Source: Actinomadura livida
GTDB taxonomy: Bacteria; Actinomycetota; Actinomycetes; Streptosporangiales; Streptosporangiaceae
Direction: 5' to 3'
DNA length: 64,000 nt
NCBI RefSeq assembly: GCF_014648675.1
Contig: NZ_BMRO01000018.1
Coordinates: forward strand, 70,805-134,804
Part shown: positions 6,721 to 14,800 of the stretch, piece by piece
Layout: each line of letters opens with the position of its first letter
Numbering within the stretch: position 1 is the first letter of the stretch
Program-made: the position numbers and the translations under genes
The notes under the pieces: model-generated
Seen by the model: only the letters and a program-made list of their open reading frames with translations
Database searches by the model: none
Told to the model about the DNA's origin: nothing

Positions 6721-8510
6721 GCGAAGCGAACCGGGGGGAGCGGGGGGTCGTCCCCCCGCAGAAAACACAGAGCCAAGTGGACTGGGACCACGAGTTCGAT
6801 CTCGTCGTCGTCGGAAGCGGCGGCGGGGGCCTGACCGCCGCGCTGACCGCGCACGACGCGGGGCTGAGCGCGCTGATCATCGAGAAGGGCAAGCGGTTCG
6901 GCGGCTCCACCGCGCTCTCCGGCGGCGGCATCTGGATCCCGAACAACCCGACGCTGAAGGCGCGCGGCCACGACGACAGCCGCGAGTCGATCCGCCGCTA
7001 CCTGGACCTCCTCACCGAGGGACGCGTCCCCGCGGCGCGGCTCGACGCGTTCGTCGACAACGGGCCCGCGGCGATGGAGCTGATCGGCAAGAGCAAGTGG
7101 ATGAAGTTCTTCTGGACGAAGGGCTACGCCGACTACCACCCCGAGCTCGAAGGCGGCCGCGCGCTCGGCCGGTCCATCGAGGCCAAGCCGTTCGACACCC
7201 GCAAGCTCGGCGAGGACGAGAAGTACCAGCGGCCGAACAACATGAAGGGCCCCCTCGGCCTGTGGGTGACCGCCAAGGACTACCACGACCTCGCGATGGC
7301 CAAGCGCACCTGGGCCGGCCGGCGCGCGTCCATGGTCGCGGCCTGGCGCGTGTCGTCCAACCTGATCCGCCGCAGGCACATGTCGACCGGCGGGCGGGCG
7401 CTCGTCGCGCGGCTGCGGATGGCGCTGAAGGACGCCGGCGTCCCGCTCTGGCTGCAGACCGCGATGAGCGAGCTCGTCACCGGCGAGGACGGCCGCGTCA
7501 TCGGGATCGTGGCGGCGCGGCGGGACGGCACGACGCTCCGGATCCGGGCCCGGAAGGGCGTCCTCCTCGCGACCGGCGGTTTCGACCACAACCAGGAGAT
7601 GCGCGACAAGTACCTGCCGGAGGGCGGCCGGGAGGACTTCGCGATGGGCGCCCGGGAGAACACGGGCGACGGCATCCGCGCGGGCGAGACCCTCGGCGCG
7701 GCGGTCGACCTGATGGACGACGCGTGGTGGATGCCCGCCGTCCGGCACCCGGCGGGCGCGACGATCCCGCTGGTGTCCGAGCGCGCCATCCCGCGGCAGG
7801 TCATCGTGTCCGCGGACGGGACGCGCTTCACCAACGAGGCGGCGCCGTACGTCAACTTCGTCCACGACCAGCTCGAAGGCGGCCACGTCCCGGCGTGGTT
7901 CGTGATGGACGCCAAGGCCCGCGCCCGCTACCCGTTCGCGCAGATCCTGCCGGGCGCGCCGATCCCGAAGGCGTTCTACGACGCGGGCATCGCGTTCAAG
8001 GCGGACACGCTGGACGAACTGGCGGGGCAGATCGGCGTCCCGGCGGACGGCCTCGCCGCCACCGTCGAGAAGTTCAACGGCTACGCCCGCGACGGCAAGG
8101 ACCCCGACTTCGGCCGCGGCGACTCCGCCTACGACCGCTACTACGGCGACCCGAACCTGAAGAACCCGAACCTCGACGTCGTCGACACGGCCCCGTACTA
8201 CGCGTTCCGGCTGGAGGTCGGCGACCTCGGCACGAAGGGCGGACTGGTGTCCGACGAGCACGCCCGCGTCCTGCGCGAGGACGGGTCCGTCATCGAGGGC
8301 CTGTACGTGACGGGCAACTCGTCGGCGTCGGTGATGGGCAACGAGTACGCGGGGCCTGGCGCGACGATCGGCCCGTCCATGGTGTTCGGCTACATCGCGG
8401 CCCGGCACGCCGCCGCGGAGACGGCCGGTGAAGAAACGGCCGGTGAAGAAACGGCAGGGGAAGAAACGGCAGGGGAAGAAACGGCGGGGAAGGCCGCCGA
8501 GGGGTCATGA
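6717..8510 (+). CDS. kstD: 3-ketosteroid delta1-dehydrogenase (KstD-family) flavoprotein
   Basis: 597 residues. An FAD dinucleotide motif (VVVGSGGGGLTAALTAHDAG, about residues 27-46) is followed by the E-K-G-K-R-F-G-G-S-T-A-L-S-G-G-G flavin-contact segment. Near the C-terminus, TGNSSASVMGNEYAGPGATIG matches the KstD active-site region that carries a catalytic tyrosine before G-P-G. Family members introduce the 1,2 double bond into 3-ketosteroids, and together with 9alpha-hydroxylation this opens ring B. One of three KstD-like flavoproteins here. The C-terminus ends in five copies of a five-residue E-T-A-G unit that families lack. The ATGA overlaps on both sides indicate tight co-translation. 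Confidence 0.85.
   Translation: MSEANRGERGVVPPQKTQSQVDWDHEFDLVVVGSGGGGLTAALTAHDAGLSALIIEKGKRFGGSTALSGGGIWIPNNPTLKARGHDDSRESIRRYLDLLTEGRVPAARLDAFVDNGPAAMELIGKSKWMKFFWTKGYADYHPELEGGRALGRSIEAKPFDTRKLGEDEKYQRPNNMKGPLGLWVTAKDYHDLAMAKRTWAGRRASMVAAWRVSSNLIRRRHMSTGGRALVARLRMALKDAGVPLWLQTAMSELVTGEDGRVIGIVAARRDGTTLRIRARKGVLLATGGFDHNQEMRDKYLPEGGREDFAMGARENTGDGIRAGETLGAAVDLMDDAWWMPAVRHPAGATIPLVSERAIPRQVIVSADGTRFTNEAAPYVNFVHDQLEGGHVPAWFVMDAKARARYPFAQILPGAPIPKAFYDAGIAFKADTLDELAGQIGVPADGLAATVEKFNGYARDGKDPDFGRGDSAYDRYYGDPNLKNPNLDVVDTAPYYAFRLEVGDLGTKGGLVSDEHARVLREDGSVIEGLYVTGNSSASVMGNEYAGPGATIGPSMVFGYIAARHAAAETAGEETAGEETAGEETAGEETAGKAAEGS
8415..8489 (+). repeat. 15-bp tandem repeat in the 3' end of the kstD-like gene
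   Basis: Five head-to-tail 15-bp units of the form GAAGAAACGGCNGGG encode E-E-T-A-G repeats. The unit length keeps frame, so copy changes would only lengthen or shorten a hydrophilic tail. The units differ by single bases, so the array is not freshly expanded. Confidence 0.9.
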
Positions 8511-9526
8511 CGGCACTCAAGGCGCGGGTGGTGGAGGTCGTCCACGAGACGGCCGACGCGCACTCGCTCGTCCTCGAACCCGCGGAGGGCGACCGGGACC
8601 GGTTCGGCTACCGGCCGGGGCAGTTCCTCACGGTCCGGGTCCCGTCCGGGGACGGCTGGGCGGCGCGCTGCTACTCGCTGTGCAGCTCGCCGCTCACCGA
8701 CGACCGGCTCAAGGTCACGGTCAAGCGGGTCGGCGGCGGTCTGGGGTCAAACTGGATCTGCGACAACGTCACGGCGGGCGACGTCCTGGAGGTGCTGCGG
8801 CCGGCGGGCACGTTCACCCCGTCCTCGCTGGACGACGACCTGCTGCTCGTCGCGGGCGGCAGCGGCATCACCCCGGTGATGTCGATCCTCAAGTCGTGCC
8901 TGGCGGGCGGAAGCGGGAAGATCGCCCTCCTCTACGCGAACCGAGACGAGCGGTCGGTCATCTTCGCCGAGGAGCTCAAGCAGCTCACCGAGCGGCACCC
9001 CGACCGGCTCACCGTCGTTCACCTGCTGGAAACGGTGCAGGGCCTCCCGACGCCCGCCGTGCTCCGCTCGCTCGCCGCGCCCTACACGGACCGGCAGGCG
9101 TTCGTGTGCGGGCCCGAGGTCTTCATGGACATGGTCACCGGCACGCTCACCGGCCTCGGCGCCCGCGTTCACGTCGAGCGGTTCTTCTCGCTGGAGGGCG
9201 ACCCGTTCGAGGAACCGGAGCCCGCCGCAGAAACCCCCGACGGCGAGGACGCCGCGGAGGTCGAGGTCGAGATGGACGGCGAGACCCAGACCGTGCCGTG
9301 GCCCAAGTCCGAGAAGCTCCTCGACGCGCTGCTGCGCGCCGGGGTCGACGCCCCGTTCTCGTGCAGGGAGGGCAACTGCTCGGCCTGCGCCTGCATTGCC
9401 CTGGAGGGCGAGGTGACCCTGGACGCCAACACGGTCCTCGACGAGCAGGATCTCGCCGACGGCCTCATCCTCGCCTGTCAGGCGAGACCGGTCACCGGCC
9501 GGCTGAAGATCACATACGACGGCTGA
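8507..9526 (+). CDS. kshB: KshB-like ferredoxin reductase of 3-ketosteroid 9alpha-hydroxylase
   Basis: 339 residues in the order FAD domain, NAD domain, plant-type [2Fe-2S] domain. RCYSLCSSP (about residue 54) is the R-x-Y-S flavin motif; GGSGITPVMSI starts the nucleotide domain; CGPEVFM follows; the iron-sulfur cysteines are C286, C291, C294 and C324. This is the domain order of KshB, HmpX and PaaE-type reductases. It passes electrons from NADH to the Rieske oxygenase KshA, whose gene lies 20 kb away at 29.8 kb. The start overlaps the kstD stop (ATGA), and the operon context with steroid genes supports KshB over other members of the family. Confidence 0.86.
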   Translation: MTALKARVVEVVHETADAHSLVLEPAEGDRDRFGYRPGQFLTVRVPSGDGWAARCYSLCSSPLTDDRLKVTVKRVGGGLGSNWICDNVTAGDVLEVLRPAGTFTPSSLDDDLLLVAGGSGITPVMSILKSCLAGGSGKIALLYANRDERSVIFAEELKQLTERHPDRLTVVHLLETVQGLPTPAVLRSLAAPYTDRQAFVCGPEVFMDMVTGTLTGLGARVHVERFFSLEGDPFEEPEPAAETPDGEDAAEVEVEMDGETQTVPWPKSEKLLDALLRAGVDAPFSCREGNCSACACIALEGEVTLDANTVLDEQDLADGLILACQARPVTGRLKITYDG

Positions 9527-9549
9527 CGACACATCACGGGAGACAGGCG

Positions 9550-10734
9550 ATGGCGAACCGCGTGCTCGACAAGATCATGGAAAGGGCGGACCAGATCCGC
9601 GAGCTCGGCCCCGCGAACGAGCGGCTCGGCCGGCTCGATGACAAGGCCGCCACGCTCCTGCGCGACGCGGGGGTGATCCGGCTGCTGCAGCCGGAGGCGC
9701 ACGGCGGCCTGGAGGTCCACCCGCGCGAGTTCGCCGAGACCGTGCTCGGCATCGCCGCCCTCGACGGCTCCACCGGCTGGATCGCCGGGATCGTCGGCGT
9801 CCACCCGTGGGAGATGGCCTACGCCGACCCGAAGGTCCGCGAGGAGGTCTGGGGCGAGGACCCCGACACGTGGATCGCGTCCCCCTACGCGCCGATGGGC
9901 ATCGCCCGCCCGGTGGACGGCGGCTACGTCTTCAACGGCCGCTGGCAGTTCTCGTCCGGCACCGACCACTGCGACTGGATCTTCCTCGGCGGGATGCTGG
10001 GCGACGACGAGGGCAAGATGGCGCAGCCGCCGCGGTCGCTGCACCTGATCCTGCCGCGCTCCGACTACGAGATCGTCGAGGACTCCTGGAACGTCGCCGG
10101 GCTCCAGGGCACGGGCAGCAAGGACATCATCGTCAAGGACGCGTTCGTCCCCACCTACCGGACGCTGGAGTACTCCAAGGTCGTGGACGGCTCCGCGCCG
10201 CGCGAGGCGGGCCTGACCAATCCGGCCTACCTGATGCCGTTCTCCTGCGTGTTCCCGCTCGGCATCTCCGCCGCGGTGATCGGCATCGCCGAGGGCGCCC
10301 TGTACCACCACATGGCCTACCAGCGGAACCGCGTCCAGATCACCGGCACGAAGATCAAGGACGACCCGTACGTGCTGTACGCGATCAGCGAGGCGGCCGA
10401 GGAGATCAAGGCGTCCCGGACGGCGCTGCTCGACAACTGCTCGCGCATGTACGACATGGTCGCGTCCGGGCACGTGCCGACGTTCGCGGAGCGGGCCGCC
10501 GGGCGCCGCACCCAGGTCCGCGCGGCGTGGCGGGCGGTGCAGGCGATGAACGAGATCGTCGTCCGGTCGGGCGGGAACGCGATGCGCACCGACAACCCGA
10601 TCCAGCGGTTCTGGCGGGACGCGCACGTCGGCCTCGCCCACGCGATCCACGTCCCGGGCTCGGTGTACCACGTGTCCGCCCTGACCGACCTGGACATCGA
10701 ACCCCCGCAGGGCCCGATGCGCTCCATGATCTGA
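9550..10734 (+). CDS. hsaA: HsaA-like flavin-dependent monooxygenase (first of two)
   Basis: 394 residues, the same length as M. tuberculosis HsaA. The acyl-CoA dehydrogenase fold is seen in LLQPEAHGGLEVHPREFAETVLGIAALDGSTGWIAGIVGVHPWEMA, then a middle beta domain (WQFSSGTDHCDWIFLGG) and a C-terminal helical domain ending in FWRDAHVGLAHAIHVPGS. The DAHVG and STGW segments are typical of the HsaA/HpaH group rather than true dehydrogenases. It would hydroxylate 3-HSA to the catechol using reduced flavin from HsaB. It diverges clearly from the second HsaA at 31.1 kb, so the two may handle different ring systems. Confidence 0.83.
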   Translation: MANRVLDKIMERADQIRELGPANERLGRLDDKAATLLRDAGVIRLLQPEAHGGLEVHPREFAETVLGIAALDGSTGWIAGIVGVHPWEMAYADPKVREEVWGEDPDTWIASPYAPMGIARPVDGGYVFNGRWQFSSGTDHCDWIFLGGMLGDDEGKMAQPPRSLHLILPRSDYEIVEDSWNVAGLQGTGSKDIIVKDAFVPTYRTLEYSKVVDGSAPREAGLTNPAYLMPFSCVFPLGISAAVIGIAEGALYHHMAYQRNRVQITGTKIKDDPYVLYAISEAAEEIKASRTALLDNCSRMYDMVASGHVPTFAERAAGRRTQVRAAWRAVQAMNEIVVRSGGNAMRTDNPIQRFWRDAHVGLAHAIHVPGSVYHVSALTDLDIEPPQGPMRSMI

Positions 10735-10778
10735 CCAGCCGGGAAAGCGCCGAGACTTCACCGAAGGGATCGAGGACA

Positions 10779-11687
10779 GTGACGCAGATCCGAGGATTGG
10801 GCTACGTGAAGGTCCAGACCCGGCACATCGACCGCTGGCGCGAGTTCGCCCTCGACGGGCTCGGGTTCGCCGAGGGCAGCGGCCCCGACCCCGACGGCCT
10901 CTACCTGCGCATGGACGAGCGCCGGTCGCGCCTGCGGGTGCTGCCGGGCGACTCCGACCGGGTGCTGGCCGTGGGCTGGGAGGTGCGGGACCAGTACGCG
11001 CTGGCCGCCGTCCGCGAGGCCGTCGAGAAGTCCGGCACGGCCGTGACGGCGCTGAAGCCGAAGGAGGCGGCGGAGCGCGACGCCGAGGAGGTCATCGCGT
11101 TCACCGACCCGGGCGGCACGCCCGTCGAGGTGTTCTTCGGCCCGGTCCTCGACCACAGCCCCGTCCGCACCGCGTTCGCGCAGAAGTTCGTCACCGGCCC
11201 GATGGGCATGGGCCACGTGGTGCTGCCCACCCCGAACTTCGCCGAGACCACCGCGTTCTACAACGAGGTCCTCGGCTTCCTGCCGCGCGGCGCGATGAAG
11301 GTCGGCGGCCCGGTCCGGATCCGGTTCATGGGCGTCAACCAGCGGCACCACAGCCTGGCGATCTGCCCCGCGCCGCACGACGGCGACCCGGGCCTCGTCC
11401 ACCTGATGGTGGAGGCCGACACGCTGGACGCGGTCGGCATCGCGCTCGACGCCGTCACCGCGAAGGGCTTCTCGATCTCCTCCACGCTGGGCCGGCACAC
11501 CAACGACAAGATGGTGTCGTTCTACGTCAGGGCCCCCGGCGGCTGGGACATCGAGTACGGCTGCGAGGGACTCCTGGTGGACGAGACGTACTACACCGCC
11601 GAGGAGATCACCAAGGACAGCTACTGGGGCCACGACTGGTCGGGCTCCGAGCCGCTGGCCGCCTTCGCCCCGCAGAAGGAGGACTGA
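10779..11687 (+). CDS. hsaC: HsaC-like type I extradiol dioxygenase
   Basis: 302 residues from a GTG with GAGGACA upstream. Two vicinal-oxygen-chelate modules are visible. The iron ligands fall at His146 (GMGHVV), His208 (GLVHLM) and Glu259 (WDIEYG), the 2-His-1-Glu arrangement of BphC/HsaC. HHSLA around residue 190 contributes the second-sphere histidine. It cleaves the catechol 3,4-DHSA between C4 and C5, feeding the HsaD-like hydrolase of the same operon. The gene begins 44 bp after hsaA with no promoter visible between them. Confidence 0.88.
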   Translation: MTQIRGLGYVKVQTRHIDRWREFALDGLGFAEGSGPDPDGLYLRMDERRSRLRVLPGDSDRVLAVGWEVRDQYALAAVREAVEKSGTAVTALKPKEAAERDAEEVIAFTDPGGTPVEVFFGPVLDHSPVRTAFAQKFVTGPMGMGHVVLPTPNFAETTAFYNEVLGFLPRGAMKVGGPVRIRFMGVNQRHHSLAICPAPHDGDPGLVHLMVEADTLDAVGIALDAVTAKGFSISSTLGRHTNDKMVSFYVRAPGGWDIEYGCEGLLVDETYYTAEEITKDSYWGHDWSGSEPLAAFAPQKED

Positions 11688-11692
11688 GACCG

Positions 11693-13159
11693 ATGGCGAC
11701 GTCCTCGGTGGAGCCGGTCGGCGCTTCGGAGACGGCGTTCGACCACGAGTGCGACGTGCTGGTGGTCGGCGCCGGAGCCGCCGGAGCCGCCGCGGCGTAC
11801 GAGTCCGCGGCCGCGGGCGCGGACGTGCTCGTCCTGGAGCGGTCGAGCGGCCCCGGCGGGACGTCCGCGCAGTCGGGCGGGGAGCTGTACCTCGGCGGCG
11901 GCACGCGGGTGCAGAAGGCGTGCGGCTTCGACGACAGCCCGGACGACATGTACGCGTTCCTCCTCGCGGCGCTCGGCCCGCACGCCGACGCGGAGAAGCT
12001 GCGGCTGTACTGCGACGGGAGCGTGGAGCACTTCGAGTGGTTCCGCGCGCGCGGCGTGCCGTTCAAGGAGAGCCTGTTCGACGCGCCGGGCTGGATGCCG
12101 TACACCGACGACGGCCTGATGTGGCTCGGTGAGAACGCCTGGCCGTACAACACGATCGCCCGGCCCGTCCCGCGCGGGCACCGCCCGGAGGCGCCGATGT
12201 TCGCCGGCGGGATCCTCATGGAGAAGCTGATCGCGGCCGCCGCCGAGGCGGGCGCCGTCACCCACGAGGACACCTACGCCACGAACCTCGTCGTGGACGG
12301 CGGCCGCGTCGTCGGGGTCGTCGCCCGCAGGTTCGCCGAGACGGTGGCCTACCGGGCGCGCAAGGGCGTCGTCCTCACCGCCGGCGGGTTCGTCGACAAC
12401 GAGGAGATGCTCGCCGACCACGCCCCGGTGCTGCTCGGCCATGACAAGATCAGCGACGGCACCAGCGACGGGTCCGGGATCCGGATGGCGAGCGCGCTCG
12501 GCGCCGCGACCCGCCGCATGGGGTCGGTGGAGATCGCGCTCACCGCCAACCCCGCCGTCGTCTGCCGGGGCATGCTCGTGGACGGCCTCGGCCGCCGCTT
12601 CATCAACGAGGACGTCTACCCGGGCCTGTACAGCCACCGGGCCGTCCAGCACCAGCCCGGCCCCTACTGGGCGATCATCGACGAGACCGGGCACGACGAG
12701 ATCGCCGAGGCGGACATGTGGGGCGTGCGCCCGAAGCACGCGGCGGAGACGCTCGCGGAGCTGGAGGAGTCCCTCGGCCTGCCGCCCGGGTCGCTGGAGG
12801 CGACCGTCGAGACCTACAACCGGTTCGCGGAGCGGGGCGAGGACCCCTACTTCCACAAGGACCCCAGGTGGCTGCGCCCGCTGAAGGGGCCGTTCGCGGC
12901 GATCGACCCGGCCGACGGGTTCTTCGGCGCGGGCAGGCACGGCGCCGGGACGGGCGCCGGCGGATTCACCCTCGGCGGCCTGGACACCACGGTGGACGGC
13001 GAGGTCCGCGACGTCTCCGGGAGGCCGATCCCCGGCCTGTACGCCGCGGGGCGCACGGCTGCCGGCATCCACGGTGAGGGCTACATCAGCGGGACGTCCC
13101 TCGGCGACGGCACGTTCTTCGGCCGCCGCGCCGGCCGCGCCGCCGCCCAGAACCCATGA
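11693..13159 (+). CDS. FAD-dependent steroid dehydrogenase-like flavoprotein (Kst4D/fumarate reductase family)
   Basis: 488 residues. VLVVGAGAAGAAAAYESAAAG is the FAD motif, followed by ERSSGPGGTSAQSGG; a second flavin block, GLYAAGRTAAGIHGEGYISGTSLGDGTFFGRRAG, closes the protein. The length and C-terminus resemble 3-ketosteroid delta4(5alpha)-dehydrogenases and related flavocytochrome-c-like enzymes more than KstD, since the KstD tyrosine-glycine block is absent. A role in desaturating 5alpha- or 5beta-steroids would complement the KstD enzymes; this is inferred from context. The 3' end overlaps the next start (ATGA). Confidence 0.68.
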   Translation: MATSSVEPVGASETAFDHECDVLVVGAGAAGAAAAYESAAAGADVLVLERSSGPGGTSAQSGGELYLGGGTRVQKACGFDDSPDDMYAFLLAALGPHADAEKLRLYCDGSVEHFEWFRARGVPFKESLFDAPGWMPYTDDGLMWLGENAWPYNTIARPVPRGHRPEAPMFAGGILMEKLIAAAAEAGAVTHEDTYATNLVVDGGRVVGVVARRFAETVAYRARKGVVLTAGGFVDNEEMLADHAPVLLGHDKISDGTSDGSGIRMASALGAATRRMGSVEIALTANPAVVCRGMLVDGLGRRFINEDVYPGLYSHRAVQHQPGPYWAIIDETGHDEIAEADMWGVRPKHAAETLAELEESLGLPPGSLEATVETYNRFAERGEDPYFHKDPRWLRPLKGPFAAIDPADGFFGAGRHGAGTGAGGFTLGGLDTTVDGEVRDVSGRPIPGLYAAGRTAAGIHGEGYISGTSLGDGTFFGRRAGRAAAQNP

Positions 13160-14733
13160 CGGAGCTGGCCGACGACCGCCCGGCACGCGAGACCACCTTC
13201 GCCGAGCTGGTCGCGGCCCGCGCGGATGACGACCGTATAGGCCTGTGCTTTGAGGACTCGTCCTGGACCTGGCGGGAGGTCGTCGCGGAGTGCCGCCTCC
13301 GCACCGCCCTCGCCGGCTCCGGCGGGCACGTCGGCCTGTTCCTGGAGAACGGCCCGGAGCACCTGTTCTGGCTGCTCGGCCTCGCCCTAGCCGGCGTCCC
13401 GGCGGTGGAACTGAACCCGACCCGCCGGGGCGCGGAACTGGCCCGCGACGTCACCCACACGGACTGCCGCCTCCTGGTCACCGAGCCGTCCCGGGCGGAG
13501 GCGCTCGACGGACTGACGGACCTCCCGTCCATGACCGTCGGCACCGCCGCCTATGCGGACCTGCTGGACGAGGCCGGCCCCGCCGAGATCGCCCCGGTCG
13601 ACCCGAAGACGATCTTCTCCCTCGTGTTCACGTCCGGCACGACGTCCGCGCCCAAGGCGGTGATCTGCACCCAGGGCAGGCTGGGCCGGATCGCCGTCCA
13701 GCAGCGCGACCGGCGCGCCCTGACCAGGGACGACGTGTTCTACGTGGTCATGCCGATGTTCCACTCGAACGCCCTGATGGCCGGGATCGCCCCCGCCGTC
13801 GCGACGGGCGGCCGCATCGTCCTGCGCCGCAAGTTCTCGGCCTCGGGCTTCCTCCCGGACGTCCGCCGCCACGGCGTGACGTTCTTCAACTACGTCGGCA
13901 AGCCGCTCAGCTACATCCTGGCCACCACGGAGAAACCGGACGACGCCGACAACCCGCTGCGCATCGCGTTCGGCAACGAGGCCGCCGAGCCCGACATCCA
14001 CGAGTTCGCCCGCCGCTTCGGCTGCACCGTCATCGACTCCTACGGCTCAAGCGAGGGCGAGATCCGCCTGAACCGCGTCCCGGGAACACCACCCGGCTCC
14101 CTGGGCGTCGCCGAACCCGGCACCCTGGTCATCGACCCGGACACCCTCCGCGAATGCCCACCCGCCAAGTTCGACGAGAACGGCGCGCTCCTCAATGCGG
14201 ACGAAGCGATCGGCGAAATAGTCGACACCATGGGCGCCGCCAAGTTCGAGGGCTACTACAACAACCCCGAGGCGACGGCGAAACGCGTCCGCAACGGCTG
14301 GACGTGGTCAGGCGACCTCGCCTACCGCGACGCAGACGGCTACTGGTACTTCGCAGGCCGCACCGACGACTGGCTGAGAGTGGACGGCGAGAACATAGCG
14401 GCAGCCCCCGTCGAACGCCTCCTGTCCCGCTACGACCAGTTCGCAGACGTAGCGGTCTACGCCGTCCCAGACGAGCACGTAGGCGACCAGATAATGGCCG
14501 CCGTGACCCTGAGTCCAGACCAAGCCTTCGACGCGGCGTCCTTCGTGACCTTCCTAAAGGCCCAACCCGACCTCGGCACCAAGTGGACGCCCCGCTACAT
14601 CCGCCTAATGGACGCCCTACCCCGCACCCCAACCAACAAGGTCCTCAAGCGCCCCCTGCGCGCCGAAGCCCGCGACACCACAGACCCGCTCTACGAGCAC
14701 CGCAACGGCACCTACGAACTCCGGACGCCTTGA
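13156..14733 (+). CDS. FadD17-like steroid side-chain acyl-CoA ligase (first of two)
   Basis: 525 residues of the adenylate-forming superfamily. Motifs in order: phosphate loop VFTSGTTSAPKA, aromatic/adenine motif YGSSEGEI, SGDLAYRD, hinge RTDDWLRVDGENI, and the C-terminal catalytic lysine in NKVLKRPL. The KFSASGFLPDVRRHGVTFFNYVGKPL segment is shared with the ligase at 52.9 kb and with FadD17-type enzymes, which activate five-carbon steroid side chains. Last gene of the operon. Codon use drifts towards A/T-ending codons (ATA, CTA, AGA) over the last 350 bp, unlike the strongly G/C-ending first two thirds. Confidence 0.78.
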   Translation: MTELADDRPARETTFAELVAARADDDRIGLCFEDSSWTWREVVAECRLRTALAGSGGHVGLFLENGPEHLFWLLGLALAGVPAVELNPTRRGAELARDVTHTDCRLLVTEPSRAEALDGLTDLPSMTVGTAAYADLLDEAGPAEIAPVDPKTIFSLVFTSGTTSAPKAVICTQGRLGRIAVQQRDRRALTRDDVFYVVMPMFHSNALMAGIAPAVATGGRIVLRRKFSASGFLPDVRRHGVTFFNYVGKPLSYILATTEKPDDADNPLRIAFGNEAAEPDIHEFARRFGCTVIDSYGSSEGEIRLNRVPGTPPGSLGVAEPGTLVIDPDTLRECPPAKFDENGALLNADEAIGEIVDTMGAAKFEGYYNNPEATAKRVRNGWTWSGDLAYRDADGYWYFAGRTDDWLRVDGENIAAAPVERLLSRYDQFADVAVYAVPDEHVGDQIMAAVTLSPDQAFDAASFVTFLKAQPDLGTKWTPRYIRLMDALPRTPTNKVLKRPLRAEARDTTDPLYEHRNGTYELRTP

Positions 14734-14800
14734 GCCGACACCTCTGAGATCCCTCTCGTGACTGAGGTGAGGATGCCCCCTCCGTCGGGATACTGAGGGG

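Noticed and set aside
5913..8408. An 831-codon minus-strand open frame opposite the hydrolase and kstD genes
   Set aside because: The plus strand has two well-conserved enzymes with overlapping ends; the minus frame is Arg/Val-rich with no domain.
14734..14800. Short GC-rich inverted segments after the ligase gene as a terminator
   Set aside because: Arms are under six pairs and interrupted; no convincing stem.
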